Shown one piece after another: positions 40,688-51,198 of a stretch of DNA of 64,000 nucleotides. The DNA is taken from positions 496,001 to 560,000 of the forward strand of contig NZ_JPOF01000003.1 of NCBI RefSeq assembly GCF_000733755.1. Direction: 5' to 3'. The notes under the pieces were generated by a model that saw nothing but the letters and a program-made list of their open reading frames with translations, searched no databases and had not been told where the DNA came from. A program made the position numbers and the translations under genes. This DNA comes from Lachnoclostridium phytofermentans (GTDB lineage Bacteria; Bacillota; Clostridia; Lachnospirales; Lachnospiraceae). The number at the start of each line of letters is the position of its first letter. The stretch's first letter is position 1.

Positions 40688-42580
40688 TTACGATAGCTCA
40701 AACATTCCAGTATATAATTGATAATACTTACCCTTTTGTGCAATTAACTCGTTATGGTCTCCTCGTTCGATAATTTCACCATTCTCAAGTACCATAATGG
40801 CATTTGAGTTTCTAACTGTGGATAGGCGGTGGGCGATGACAAATACTGTTCTTCCTTGCATTAAACTATCCATACCCTTTTCAATTAAAGCTTCTGTTCT
40901 AGTATCTATCGAAGAGGTGGCTTCATCAAGAATTAATACCGGTGGGTCCGCAACAGCTGCTCTTGCGATTGCAAGAAGCTGTCTTTGTCCTTGGGATAAG
41001 TTTGCGCCATCCCCTGTAATTTGTGTTTCATATCCCTTTGGTAAATGTTTGATAAAAGAGTCTGCATTCGCAAGCTTTGCAGCTGCCAATACTTCTTCTT
41101 CCGTTGCATCCATCTTACCATAGCGGATATTATCCATAATCGTCCCGGTAAATAAATGAGTGTCCTGTAAAACCATTGCCATAGATCTGCGTAGATCTGG
41201 TTTCTTAATCTTATTAATATTAATCCCATCGTAACGAATCCTACCATCTGGTACATCATAGAACCGATTAATTAAGTTAGTAATCGTCGTTTTTCCTGCA
41301 CCTGTAGAACCAACAAAAGCAATCTTCTGTCCTGGCTTCGCATAGAGACTGATATTACGAAGAATCGTTTTATTATCTTCATATCCAAAGACAACATCAT
41401 CAAATTCTACAGCACCACGCACTCTTGTATACGTAGTAGTTCCATCTTTGTGGGGATGCTTCCACGCCCATATTCCAGTACGATCTTCTACTTCAGTAAG
41501 ACTACCATCTGAATTTTCCTTAGCATTCACTAATGTTACATATCCATGATCCTCTTCCGGGTTTTCATCAATAAGTTCAAAGATTCGTTCCGCTCCTGCT
41601 AACGCGGTTAATACTGCATTAAACTGCTGTGAAATCTGAGTAATTGGCTGTGTAAAGTTTCTTGTAAACTGTAAGAAGGAAATTACGGTACCAAGTGTTA
41701 GGATGCCATTAATCGTAAGAATACTACCAACAATTGCAGTTACTGCGTACTGAATATGAGATAAGTTCCCCATAATTGGCATCAATACATTCGCATACGT
41801 ATTGGCATTGGTAGAAGCTTCACATAAAGCTTCATTTAATTGATTAAATTCGTCTTTAGCAACTTCCTCATGACAGAATACTTTCACAACTTTTTGACCT
41901 TCCATCATTTCTTCGATATAGCCATTCACCTTACCGATGTTTTGCTGTTGCTTCATGAAGTATCTACTACTTCTTCCACCGATAAACTTAATCGCATTTA
42001 AGGAAATGAATAACATACAGATTACTACAATGGTTAACTGCCAGCTATAGATTACCATCATGGTAAAGACACCGGTAACCGTTATCGCTGAGGAAATTAC
42101 ATTAGCAACACTGTTACTAAGCATTTCACGAATAGCATCGGTATCGTTTGTATAGCGGCTCATTAACTCGCCATGGGTATGTGTATCAAAGTATTTGATT
42201 GGGAGGGATTCCATTTTACGAAATAAATCGGTTCTAATACGATATAAAGATTTTGTTGAAATCATTAACATTAATCGACTATACATGTAACTTGACAATG
42301 CACCAAGCAGATAGATTCCTGCCATGAGTAATATTGTCTTTAAAAAACCTGCCATCAATTCACTACTATAAGATTTAAGCATTGGCTCTAGGTACTGATC
42401 AATAACTCTTTTAAGCATGGAAGTACCTGCTACTTGCGCTCCTGCGCTAATTGTAATTCCAAGGATAACTACAATAAGAAGCGGTTTATTTTCTGCAATA
42501 TAACCAAGAATACGGCTAAATGTTTTTACTAAGTTCTTAGGTTTTGCTCCTGGTTTTTGTGATTTCATCGGACCTGCCAT
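40688..42580 (-). CDS. ABC exporter half-transporter B (MdlB/LmrCD type)
   Basis: 630 residues. Six membrane helices in the N-terminal ~330 residues, then the nucleotide-binding domain: Walker A GSTGAGKTT (~430), signature LSQGQRQL, Walker B LILDEATSSID, H-loop IAHRLSTV. An insertion before the ATPase (SLTEVEDRTGIWAWKHPH...) is typical of this subfamily. ATG 42580 has AAAGGAG upstream and lies one base after the partner's stop. Forms a heterodimeric multidrug exporter with the upstream gene. Confidence 0.92.
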   Translation of the reverse strand: MAGPMKSQKPGAKPKNLVKTFSRILGYIAENKPLLIVVILGITISAGAQVAGTSMLKRVIDQYLEPMLKSYSSELMAGFLKTILLMAGIYLLGALSSYMYSRLMLMISTKSLYRIRTDLFRKMESLPIKYFDTHTHGELMSRYTNDTDAIREMLSNSVANVISSAITVTGVFTMMVIYSWQLTIVVICMLFISLNAIKFIGGRSSRYFMKQQQNIGKVNGYIEEMMEGQKVVKVFCHEEVAKDEFNQLNEALCEASTNANTYANVLMPIMGNLSHIQYAVTAIVGSILTINGILTLGTVISFLQFTRNFTQPITQISQQFNAVLTALAGAERIFELIDENPEEDHGYVTLVNAKENSDGSLTEVEDRTGIWAWKHPHKDGTTTYTRVRGAVEFDDVVFGYEDNKTILRNISLYAKPGQKIAFVGSTGAGKTTITNLINRFYDVPDGRIRYDGININKIKKPDLRRSMAMVLQDTHLFTGTIMDNIRYGKMDATEEEVLAAAKLANADSFIKHLPKGYETQITGDGANLSQGQRQLLAIARAAVADPPVLILDEATSSIDTRTEALIEKGMDSLMQGRTVFVIAHRLSTVRNSNAIMVLENGEIIERGDHNELIAQKGKYYQLYTGMFELS

Positions 42581-42581
42581 C

Positions 42582-44306
42582 TTATTTGTCTCCTTTCTGC
42601 TGGGATTCATATACTTCCTGATAAATCTGATTCGTTCTCATTAACTCTTCATGAGTACCAAAGGCATCTATTTTACCGTCATCCATCACGATAATTCGGT
42701 CTGCATCACTAACGGAAGTAATACGCTGTGCTATGATAATCGTTGTTGTTCCTTTGAGATTTTCACGAAATGCTCTACGAATATTGCTATCCGTTGCTGT
42801 ATCAACCGCACTGGTGGAATCATCAAGAATAACAATCTTAGGCTTTTTAAGCAAAGCTCTGGCAATACAAAGACGTTGTTTCTGACCACCAGAAACATTC
42901 ACTCCACCCTGCCCTAAGTCAGTCTCATAACCATCAGGAAATGACATAATAAAGTCATGTGCACAAGCTGCCTTACAAGCTGCAACAATTTCTTCCTCGG
43001 TTGCATTCTCATCCCCCCATAAGAGATTCTCTCTTATCGTTCCTGAAAATAAGACATTCTTTTGTAGTACCATCGCAACTGAATTACGTAACGTGGTTAA
43101 ATCATAGTCCTTAACATTATGTCCTCCAACTTTTAATTCGCCGCTTAGGACATCATATAGTCTTGGGATTAGTTGTACTAAGGATGTTTTAGAGGAGCCA
43201 GTACCCCCGATAATACCGATGGTTTCCCCTGATTTGATGGATAAATTAATATGATCTAAGGCTGTTTTTTCTGGATCTTTTGAATAACTAAAGGAAACAT
43301 CTTTAAATTCAATGGAACCATCTTCAACAGAAAGTGTACTCTCTGGCTCTGTAATATCAATTTCCTCATCTAATACTTCCACTATACGAGTTACGGATGC
43401 TCTTGAGATGATTGTCATAATGAATATCATAGAAAGCATCATTAATGACATCAGAATTTGTGTAACATAACTGATAAAACTAGATAGTTGCCCGATCGCA
43501 AAGGTACCATCCACCACCATGTTACCACCAAACCAAAGAACTGCTACGATACAACCGTACATACATAACTGCATCAAAGGCATATTTAAGATAACTAATT
43601 TTTCTGCAAATACTTGTGCTCTTCGTACTTCATCTGCGCCTAATTCGAATTTTTTCTTTTCTTGTTCTTCTCTAACAAATGCTTTTACAACACGAATACC
43701 AATTAAGTTCTCCTGTACATTTGCATTCATCTTATCATATTTTGCAAGCATTGCTTCAAATCTAGGGTGTGCATTTTTAATAATAAAGAATAAAGCACAC
43801 CCTAGAACCGGTATCGCAATTAAAAATATCATTGCTAATTTTGTGTTAATAGAAATTGCCATGGCTGTTGCACCAATTAACATAATCGGAGCTCTCGCAG
43901 CCATTCGTATTAACATCATAAAGGCATTCTGGGTATTGGTTACATCTGTTGTTAACCTCGTTACTAAAGATGCTGTAGAAAACTTATCGATATTAGAGAA
44001 TGAAAACTCCTGAATTTTATCAAATAAAGTCTTTCGAACATTTTTTGCAAATCCCATACCAGCTACTGCTGCTAACCTTCCGCCTAACGCTCCAAACATA
44101 AGAGAAACTAATGCCATAAGAACCATCAAAAGTCCCATCTTAACTGTGTAGGAGATTCCTCCATCTCCTTGAATTCCCTTATCTATAATTTGAGCCATTA
44201 CAAAGGGAATTGAAATCTCCATGATTACTTCACCAATCATTACAATAGGTGTTAGAATTGCATGTTTTTTATACTCTCCAACACACGGTACTAATTTTTT
44301 AATCAT
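42582..44306 (-). CDS. ABC exporter half-transporter A
   Basis: 574 residues, six membrane helices (~15-300) and an ATPase with Walker A GGTGSSKTS (Ser replaces the usual fifth Gly), signature VSGGQKQR, Walker B IVILDDSTSAVD (Asp in place of catalytic Glu), typical of the degenerate site of heterodimeric exporters. It follows the MarR regulator and is likely repressed by it. Confidence 0.92.
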   Translation of the reverse strand: MIKKLVPCVGEYKKHAILTPIVMIGEVIMEISIPFVMAQIIDKGIQGDGGISYTVKMGLLMVLMALVSLMFGALGGRLAAVAGMGFAKNVRKTLFDKIQEFSFSNIDKFSTASLVTRLTTDVTNTQNAFMMLIRMAARAPIMLIGATAMAISINTKLAMIFLIAIPVLGCALFFIIKNAHPRFEAMLAKYDKMNANVQENLIGIRVVKAFVREEQEKKKFELGADEVRRAQVFAEKLVILNMPLMQLCMYGCIVAVLWFGGNMVVDGTFAIGQLSSFISYVTQILMSLMMLSMIFIMTIISRASVTRIVEVLDEEIDITEPESTLSVEDGSIEFKDVSFSYSKDPEKTALDHINLSIKSGETIGIIGGTGSSKTSLVQLIPRLYDVLSGELKVGGHNVKDYDLTTLRNSVAMVLQKNVLFSGTIRENLLWGDENATEEEIVAACKAACAHDFIMSFPDGYETDLGQGGVNVSGGQKQRLCIARALLKKPKIVILDDSTSAVDTATDSNIRRAFRENLKGTTTIIIAQRITSVSDADRIIVMDDGKIDAFGTHEELMRTNQIYQEVYESQQKGDK

Positions 44307-44311
44307 ATTTT

Positions 44312-44385
44312 CCTCAATTCTAGCGCTTTAGCGCCTTTACACTTACTACTAAATCATTATAAAATCCTCGAATTCTAGCTATATA
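44312..44385 (-). promoter_or_regulatory. Two MarR operator-like repeats before the ABC genes
   Basis: CCTCGAATTCTAGCTATATA (44366-44385) and a shorter CCTCAATTCTAGCG (44312-44325), both related to the repeat in the marR promoter at 44871. They occupy the marR-ABC gap. Confidence 0.5.
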
Positions 44386-44403
44386 AGCAGAAATACATCG
44401 AAC

Positions 44404-44850
44404 CTAATCTCTTTTCATGTTTTCTGCTACCTTTCTAAGTAAACAGCGAAATTCATCCTTCTCGTCATCCTTCCAACCTTCGAGTATTTTTTTCTCCAGA
44501 AGATCGAGCGATTCCTCAATTCCATGTTGAACCTGATTTCCTTTCGGAGTAATTACAATACTCTTCACTCTCCCGTCAGAATGATTATGATAGCGCTCTA
44601 TAAATCCTTGCTTCTCTAAATTCCCCATGACACTTGTAACGGTAGAGCTTCGTAGAAAGAATACCTTTTCAATATCTTTTTGTATGATCTCGCAATCCTG
44701 ATTATGATAGAGATAGGACAATACTTTCGCTTGTTTTGTTGTAATACCATACTGACTCAAAAGAACATTATGATAGTTTCCTATCAGATGTGACGTAAAA
44801 TCAATTAATATAGCCACATTATCTCCCTTGGGCCGTCTTGGCTCATTCAT
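44404..44850 (-). CDS. MarR-family repressor of the ABC exporter
   Basis: 148 residues with winged helix-turn-helix: TTKQAKVLSYLYHNQDCEIIQKDIEKVFFLRSSTVTSVMGNLEKQGFIERY then the wing HSDGRVKSIVITPKG. AAAGGAG lies upstream of ATG 44850. First gene of the minus-strand operon and probably autoregulated through the promoter operator. Confidence 0.9.
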   Translation of the reverse strand: MNEPRRPKGDNVAILIDFTSHLIGNYHNVLLSQYGITTKQAKVLSYLYHNQDCEIIQKDIEKVFFLRSSTVTSVMGNLEKQGFIERYHNHSDGRVKSIVITPKGNQVQHGIEESLDLLEKKILEGWKDDEKDEFRCLLRKVAENMKRD

Positions 44851-44870
44851 GTCATCGCTCCTTTCAATTA

Positions 44871-44918
44871 CCTCGAATTCTAGTTATATAGAATACTGCT
44901 TTTTATTATTATTGTCAA
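44871..44918 (-). promoter_or_regulatory. marR promoter with overlapping operator
   Basis: Minus strand: -35 TTGACA (44918-44913), 17-base spacer, -10 TATTCT (44895-44890). The inverted repeat ATTCTA-tataac-TAGAAT overlaps the -10. A related sequence (CCTCGAATTCTAG...) recurs at 44366 and in part at 44312. Confidence 0.7.
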
Positions 44919-44962
44919 TCATATTTTTTTGCTTTTTACTAACCAAATTTTAGTTCCTGTCA

Positions 44963-45006
44963 TAAAAAACGTTCACAAGAAAGAGAACCAATTTGTGAAC
45001 GTTTTT
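44963..45006. terminator. Bidirectional terminator
   Basis: AAAAAACGTTCACAA / TTGTGAACGTTTTTT perfect stem with a 14-base loop. It lies in the gap between the marR start and the 3' end of the nucleoside transporter operon. Confidence 0.85.
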
Positions 45007-45181
45007 TAACTTATAGATTACTTAGAAATTATTCTGAATTACGCGATTTACATAAAATATTACATTTCAGTACCATATACCATACGGGATTTAAACAGAG
45101 AAACATCAAAAATGAAGCACAAGCCACAAGACCTTGCTAGGGCATTTTTTCAAGGTAAGTAAAAGATTTACCTCATCTTTA

Positions 45182-46147
45182 TTAGCGTTTTCCCTTATCG
45201 TAAGGAATGCCTTCTGCCTTTGGCGCTCTAGATTTCTTAGACGTAAAGGCCAAGACAACCATCGTTGCGATATAAGGTAACATCTTATAATAAGTTTGAT
45301 TGATATTTAAATTATTTAAGAATGGAATTAACGGTACGGAATAAGCAACCGTACGTAAAAATGCAAAGAATAATGCTGCATAAAATATCTTTATAGGCTT
45401 CCATTGACCAAAAATCATAACAGCAAGCGCTAAGAAACCAAAGCCAGCGGCTCCGGTATGTCCATTAACATTACCTGACATTACACCTACAGAATAAAAA
45501 TATCCTCCGATACCACCAAGAAAACCTGACAAGGTAACACCTGCATATCTCATATGATATACATTAATACCTACTGAGTCAGCTGCCTGTGGATGCTCTC
45601 CACAAGCACGTAATCGTAAACCAAATCTTGTCTTATAGAATATGATGGTTGCAATTATTAAGAATGCAATACCAATGTAAACCGTAAGATATGTTTTTTG
45701 GAAAAACAGCTCTCCAATGATTGGGATATCGCCTAGTACAGGTACTTTTTGAATATAAAATTTTACATTTGTCGTAATACCATCACTGTTAAAACTCATC
45801 TTAGAAAATAATAATACCATTGCTGGTACAATCATATTGAGTGCTGTGCCTGTAATTGTTTGATCTGCCTTCATACTTACAGCAGCGAAAGATAACAATA
45901 AGGAAAAAATAATTCCAGCCAGTGCAGCAACTAACATCGCCAATAATAAAATTACCTGCGGATTTAATCCAGTTCCTTGAACGAAATAAACAAAAAGACA
46001 CCCAAAAAATGCACCAAATAGCATGATACCTTCGAGCGCGATATTAATTACACCGCTTCGCTCACTAAACATTCCTCCAAGAGCAACCAACAAAAGAGGT
46101 ATCGCTACTGGAAGTGTATTTTGAATTAAATAAAATATAACATCCAT
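45182..46147 (-). CDS. Nucleoside ABC transporter permease (NupQ/BmpE-like)
   Basis: 321 residues, about eight to nine membrane helices. SGVINIALEGIMLFGAFFG and LRACGEHPQAADSVGINVYHMRY are hallmark motifs of the RbsC/BmpE-type permeases for nucleosides. It follows the other permease by 2 bases. Works with the second permease, ATPase and BMP lipoprotein upstream. Confidence 0.88.
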   Translation of the reverse strand: MDVIFYLIQNTLPVAIPLLLVALGGMFSERSGVINIALEGIMLFGAFFGCLFVYFVQGTGLNPQVILLLAMLVAALAGIIFSLLLSFAAVSMKADQTITGTALNMIVPAMVLLFSKMSFNSDGITTNVKFYIQKVPVLGDIPIIGELFFQKTYLTVYIGIAFLIIATIIFYKTRFGLRLRACGEHPQAADSVGINVYHMRYAGVTLSGFLGGIGGYFYSVGVMSGNVNGHTGAAGFGFLALAVMIFGQWKPIKIFYAALFFAFLRTVAYSVPLIPFLNNLNINQTYYKMLPYIATMVVLAFTSKKSRAPKAEGIPYDKGKR

Positions 46148-46149
46148 CT

Positions 46150-47505
46150 TTACTTAACCTCCTTTTCTGGTGTCGTATCTTTTAGGTTTTCACTATTCGA
46201 TAGAACATCCTTTAAGTCAGGTTCGATTGGATTCTCAATATCTTCATTGCTACTTAAAATCTCTGTGTTCTCGTTATTTTCAGTATTCTTACTATTATCT
46301 GTTTTCTCTGAACTCCCTATATTTCCTGATTTCTCTAGTTCTTCTGGAATCGTAGTAACAGTATCCTTTTTATCTAGTGTAGCTACATCCTTTGAAGCTT
46401 GGGTTTTCTCTATATACTTTTGATGTCTCTTATCTTTCCTTCTCTTAAAGAACGTAACCATCATATGATTCATTAACATCGCAAACGCTGAGAAATAAAT
46501 AATAACTGATATTACGATATCAATAATTTCTGGTTTATATCCATAAAGTGCGGTCAAGGTACCACCACGCTGAATATGAGAAATAAAAATGGCAGAAAAG
46601 ATAATTCCAAACGGGCTAGAATTACCAAGGAGTGCTACCGCGATACCATTAAATCCATTGGCTGCAATAACACTAATAGGCTCATAGGTCATACTACTTC
46701 CCGCTATTGTGGATGGGGCTAATATACTAAACGCACCACCAAGACCTGCAAGCCCACCGGCGATAAGCATCGTAAGAACAATATTTTTCTTACCATTCAT
46801 TCCAGCATAGTTACTAGCAAACTTATTATATCCAGTCGCTTTTAACTCATATCCAAATATAGTTTTATTTAGAATGATAAATAAAATAATCGCTATTCCA
46901 ATTGCTATAAATATCGATACATTTACGCTACTTCCTGTAACACCCAAAGATGGGATTTGAGCTGATTTCGGAAGATATTCTGTTCTTGCTTTTGTAGATA
47001 CATACATCACAGAATTCCCCATAATAAGCATATCAACTAAGAACATACCGATATAGTTAAACATGATAGAGGTTATTACCTCGTTCACATTTAAGAATGC
47101 CTTAAATAATCCTGGTATAATTCCCCACAACATACCACCTACCATACCTGCAAATATGCATGCGATCCAGTGAATATTATCTGGAAGGTCCCACATAAAT
47201 CCAACATAGAGTGAAAAAAACATACCCATCGTATATTGACCAGAAGCTCCAATATTAAATAACCCCATCTTGAAGGCAAAACCGACCGCCAAACCAGTCA
47301 TTAATATAGGAGTTGCAAAATAAAACACATCACCAATACGCTTAAATCCACCCGTTAATACCGTACGAAAACCATTGACTGCATTCGAAGGGCTTGCAAC
47401 CAGCATAATAAAAAATCCAAATATTAAACCTAGTACAATGGCAAGCAGCGCCGAGGTAAAGGCAGAAAAACTCTTTGTTTTGGTTATATTACCTAATTTA
47501 TTCAT
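46150..47505 (-). CDS. Nucleoside ABC transporter permease (NupP-like) with acidic tail
   Basis: 451 residues. The first ~365 form the permease (GLFNIGASGQYTMGMFFSL, NEVITSIMFNYIGM, ATGYNKFASNYAGMNGKK). The last ~85 residues are an unusual hydrophilic Asn/Glu/Ser-rich cytoplasmic tail (SEKTDNSKNTENNENTEIL...) that most family members lack. It overlaps the ATPase gene by 8 bases. Confidence 0.87.
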   Translation of the reverse strand: MNKLGNITKTKSFSAFTSALLAIVLGLIFGFFIMLVASPSNAVNGFRTVLTGGFKRIGDVFYFATPILMTGLAVGFAFKMGLFNIGASGQYTMGMFFSLYVGFMWDLPDNIHWIACIFAGMVGGMLWGIIPGLFKAFLNVNEVITSIMFNYIGMFLVDMLIMGNSVMYVSTKARTEYLPKSAQIPSLGVTGSSVNVSIFIAIGIAIILFIILNKTIFGYELKATGYNKFASNYAGMNGKKNIVLTMLIAGGLAGLGGAFSILAPSTIAGSSMTYEPISVIAANGFNGIAVALLGNSSPFGIIFSAIFISHIQRGGTLTALYGYKPEIIDIVISVIIYFSAFAMLMNHMMVTFFKRRKDKRHQKYIEKTQASKDVATLDKKDTVTTIPEELEKSGNIGSSEKTDNSKNTENNENTEILSSNEDIENPIEPDLKDVLSNSENLKDTTPEKEVK

Positions 47506-49060
47506 TGGCGCTTGATTCCTCCTTCTTCTTTGGCATCAAAGTATTACGTTTTGCACCAGACATATAAAGACCAAGTTCCTCTACTGTGGTTGTCTTTGGA
47601 TCAAGCTCACCAACGATTTCACCTTCATACATAACTAATATTCGATCGCTGACATTCATAACTTCTTCAAGCTCTAAGGATACGAGAAGAACTGCCTTGT
47701 TTGCATCTCTTCTTGCTACCAGTTGCTTATGTATATACTCAATCGCGCCGACATCAAGTCCGCGGGTTGGCTGAACGGCAACTAAAAGTTCATGTTGTTT
47801 GTCAATCTCACGAGCAATAATTGCTTTTTGCTGATTACCACCTGACATACTGCGTGCTATCGTAATTGGTCCCTGACCACTTCTGACATCATATTGTTTA
47901 ATTAGCCTATCGGCATATTGACGAATTGCATGTCTACGTATAAAACCTTTTTTCTGAAAAGCAGGTTCCCAATAACGCTGCAATACCATATTTTCTTCTA
48001 GCGTATATTCAAGAACCAAGCCATGTTTATGACGATCCTCTGGAATATGACTCATTCCAGTTTTAGATCTGGTTCTAATATTCGCTTTCGTAATGTCTTT
48101 TCCGCATAAGGTCACTTTACCACCAGACATTTTTTCTAATCCAGTCAATGCGGATACAAACTCTGTCTGTCCATTACCATCAATACCAGCGAGACAAACT
48201 ATTTCACCTGCTCTAACATCAAAGGATACATTTTTCACAGCATTGTTTTTATGAATCTTTGATGGCACGGTAACATCCCGTACAGAGAGAACAACCTCGC
48301 CTGGGGAGGCTTCCTCTTTCTCAACTGAAAAACTAATATCTCGTCCAACCATCATTCTTGATAATTCTTCTTTGGTTGTATCCTTAATGTCTACAGTTCC
48401 TATATATTTTCCTTTACGCAAAACTGTGCAACGGTCTGCTACCGCCATAATCTCATTTAGCTTATGAGTGATGAATAAGATAGATTTCCCCTCTTTTGCA
48501 AAGCCTCGCATTATTTCCATAAGTTCGTCGATTTCCTGTGGTGTCAATACCGCCGTAGGCTCATCAAATATTAATATATCATTATCTCGGTAGAGCATCT
48601 TTAATATCTCTACACGCTGTTGCATCCCCACTGATATACTCTCAACAATTGCATCTGGATTTACTTTAAGCCCATATTGTTCACATAGGTTTACTACTTT
48701 TTTTCTTGCTTCCTTCTTCTCAAGAAAGCCCAAGGTATTAGGTTCTACCCCTAAAATAATATTCTCTAAAACAGAAAAAATCTCTACCAGCTTAAAGTGC
48801 TGATGAACCATACCAATACCAAATGCATTGGCATCATTTGGGTTATTAATCTTGATTACTTGACCATTCTTTCTAATCTCACCTTTTTCAGCCTGATAAA
48901 GGCCAAATAGCACACTCATCAAAGTAGATTTTCCCGCACCATTTTCTCCTAGGAGTGCATGAATCTCCCCTTTTTTCAGACGGAGTGTGATATCGTCATT
49001 TGCTACTATTCCAGGGAATTCCTTTGTGATATGAAGCATCTCAATAATATAGTCTTCCAC
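47498..49060 (-). CDS. Nucleoside ABC transporter ATPase (NupO-like, two ABC domains)
   Basis: 520 residues with two ABC domains. The first has Walker A GENGAGKST (~37) and LLIFDEPTAVLTPQE-type Walker B. The second has a degenerate Walker A (GIDGNGQTE, ~287) and signature MSGGNQQK. This duplicated RbsA-like architecture is standard for Bmp/Nup nucleoside importers. Confidence 0.9.
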   Translation of the reverse strand: MEDYIIEMLHITKEFPGIVANDDITLRLKKGEIHALLGENGAGKSTLMSVLFGLYQAEKGEIRKNGQVIKINNPNDANAFGIGMVHQHFKLVEIFSVLENIILGVEPNTLGFLEKKEARKKVVNLCEQYGLKVNPDAIVESISVGMQQRVEILKMLYRDNDILIFDEPTAVLTPQEIDELMEIMRGFAKEGKSILFITHKLNEIMAVADRCTVLRKGKYIGTVDIKDTTKEELSRMMVGRDISFSVEKEEASPGEVVLSVRDVTVPSKIHKNNAVKNVSFDVRAGEIVCLAGIDGNGQTEFVSALTGLEKMSGGKVTLCGKDITKANIRTRSKTGMSHIPEDRHKHGLVLEYTLEENMVLQRYWEPAFQKKGFIRRHAIRQYADRLIKQYDVRSGQGPITIARSMSGGNQQKAIIAREIDKQHELLVAVQPTRGLDVGAIEYIHKQLVARRDANKAVLLVSLELEEVMNVSDRILVMYEGEIVGELDPKTTTVEELGLYMSGAKRNTLMPKKKEESSANE

Positions 49061-49303
49061 AATAACCCTCTTTCCTATTGTTTATTGTCGGAGCAACTTA
49101 GCTCTCTATCCTTTACAAGTACTGCCATGTACAATGATAAGTATGCTTTACAAACTTTTCCTTGTCATGAATAAGGGGGAATGGCTTTCGCCCTTCCCCC
49201 GTTGGTTTTCTTATTCCATGCGAGGTACATGTTCTAAGTTTTCTTCTATGTTCCTCGATAAAATACCCTTCTATACCTTATGATATAGAGATAATCCATG
49301 TTA

Positions 49304-50473
49304 TTATCTAGTAGTTACTGCAACCTTAGTAAGAGATAAACCATCTGTTAATTCTTGTGCTGTTGCAATACCATTGGCATCTGCTACAGTAATCTCACGG
49401 ATAGGATCAACTGTACCATCCACTAAAGTCTTAAATACTGCTTCATAATCAGCTTTTTTAAATGTGCTGAAACGATCAAAAGCATCTGCCTTATCATCTC
49501 CGATAACAACAGTTGGAAGACTAACACCATCATTCGCAGCATTAAAGTAAGTTGTCTTTCCGCCATAAGTATCCCAGCTATTAGACTCATAAATTGATTT
49601 AAGAACTGCTACTACCGATGCTCCAAGACCTTTTGTTGCAGAAGTCATAACAGTTTCACTATCGTATCTTTGGTCAACGTCAACGCCGATTACCTTAGCA
49701 TTTGCCTCTGTTGCAGCTGACATAACACTCTTACCTACGGAACCGCCACAAGCAAAGATTACCTGAGCGCCTTCTTGGTAGATAGACTTAGCTGTACTCT
49801 TATTTGTATCTGTTTCTGCAAAATCACCCGTATAATGGTAGGTAACAGAAACTGCACCATCTGCGAGGCCTAATTCTTTTGCAGCATTTTCAGCACCCTG
49901 TAAGAAACCATAACCAAAGGAACGTACTGCTGGAACTGCCATACCACCCATGAAACCAAGTTTTGTCATACCATCTTTTACTGCAGCATATCCTGCAAGA
50001 TATCCTGATTCTTCCTCTGCATACATAACGCTTGCTACGTTTGACTTAGTCTCATATGTAGCATAATCTGCAGTATGAGGAGCTCCGTCAAGTAAGATAA
50101 ACTTAACATCTGGATACTTTGTCTGTGCTTCGTATACTGCTACTTCAAATAAATAACCAGGAGTTACGATAACCTTAGCACCACCTGCTACTGCTAAATC
50201 AATTGATGCAAGGTAACCAGCATCTGTAGCCTCTTCTGGTTTATAATATTTGTGTGAATATTTGTCTCTTGCAAACTCCACAACGCCTTCCCAAGAACCT
50301 TGGTTAAAGGACTTGTCATCGATGTTACCCTTGTCTGTAATCAGAGCAATCTCATATCCATTGCCTGTATTATTTCCTGATCCAGCACCAGTTTCAGTGT
50401 CTTTCTTACCACAGCCTGCTAATAAAGAACAGGTCATAACAAGTACTAAAGCTGCTGATAAAATCTTTCTCAT
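49304..50473 (-). CDS. BMP-family nucleoside-binding lipoprotein
   Basis: 389 residues. Lipobox LLAGC at residues 17-21 anchors it outside the membrane. BMP motifs: IALITDKGNIDDKSFNQGSWEG and CGGSVGKSVMSAATEANAKVIGVDVDQ. Substrate-binding part of the Nup system encoded downstream; purine nucleosides are the usual cargo. Confidence 0.9.
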   Translation of the reverse strand: MRKILSAALVLVMTCSLLAGCGKKDTETGAGSGNNTGNGYEIALITDKGNIDDKSFNQGSWEGVVEFARDKYSHKYYKPEEATDAGYLASIDLAVAGGAKVIVTPGYLFEVAVYEAQTKYPDVKFILLDGAPHTADYATYETKSNVASVMYAEEESGYLAGYAAVKDGMTKLGFMGGMAVPAVRSFGYGFLQGAENAAKELGLADGAVSVTYHYTGDFAETDTNKSTAKSIYQEGAQVIFACGGSVGKSVMSAATEANAKVIGVDVDQRYDSETVMTSATKGLGASVVAVLKSIYESNSWDTYGGKTTYFNAANDGVSLPTVVIGDDKADAFDRFSTFKKADYEAVFKTLVDGTVDPIREITVADANGIATAQELTDGLSLTKVAVTTR

Positions 50474-51198
50474 AAATGTTTTCCTCCCAAATATAATTTG
50501 ACGTAAATCCTGTCATCTCCATTATACAACTTTTTATGAAAATTTCAACTATTCTTCCATAAATTGAATCCTATTCGTGTTTAAATAATAACATAAATTA
50601 GCCTTTATTTATCTGAAAATTCGATGATATAACCCTTTGCTTTCATAACTTCTACTTAGATAGTGAAACAAGGCCTTTTTGTATCCAAGTTATTTTAATT
50701 TTATAGTAAAATATGTAGTGAAAAATTCAGTTCTTAATTAAATGATTTTGGTACTTAATATGAAAAGTCATTTTTGAGATACACAATGTATAATAGTTCC
50801 ATCTTATGGTCTAAATATTTGCCCTTGTTTACAAAAAACTTAAGATGACCTTTGATTCGAGAACCCTTTTACATTCGTTAAGCATATGCATCTGGTTGTC
50901 TTCCCATGAAAAAGGCCATTATAAAGTACTTTTTTCTATTCAAGCAACGAAAAAAAACGCTTCGCGAACTTTTTCTTGGTATGAATAAAAAAAGAGATTC
51001 CTTAATTACTTCACGCCCTCGCATCTAAAGTAATAAGTAATCTCTACTTTGCTATATTATTTTCCAGATATACTCTGTCTTGTTATATTGTATTTACTGC
51101 TATACCTGTTTTACTATTTCATATAGTAGCTTTACGCTGCCTTACTATATTGTATTTACAGATATACTTCCTATATCTTATCCTTCTAATATCTCTAT
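50474..51198. other. Gap of ~720 bases upstream of bmp, degenerate repeats
   Basis: AT-rich, no gene. On the far side, TATTGTATTTACTGCTATAC (51086) and TATTGTATTTACAGATATAC (51145) are near-identical 20-mers about 60 bases apart. No purine riboswitch consensus was recognised. Confidence 0.4.
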
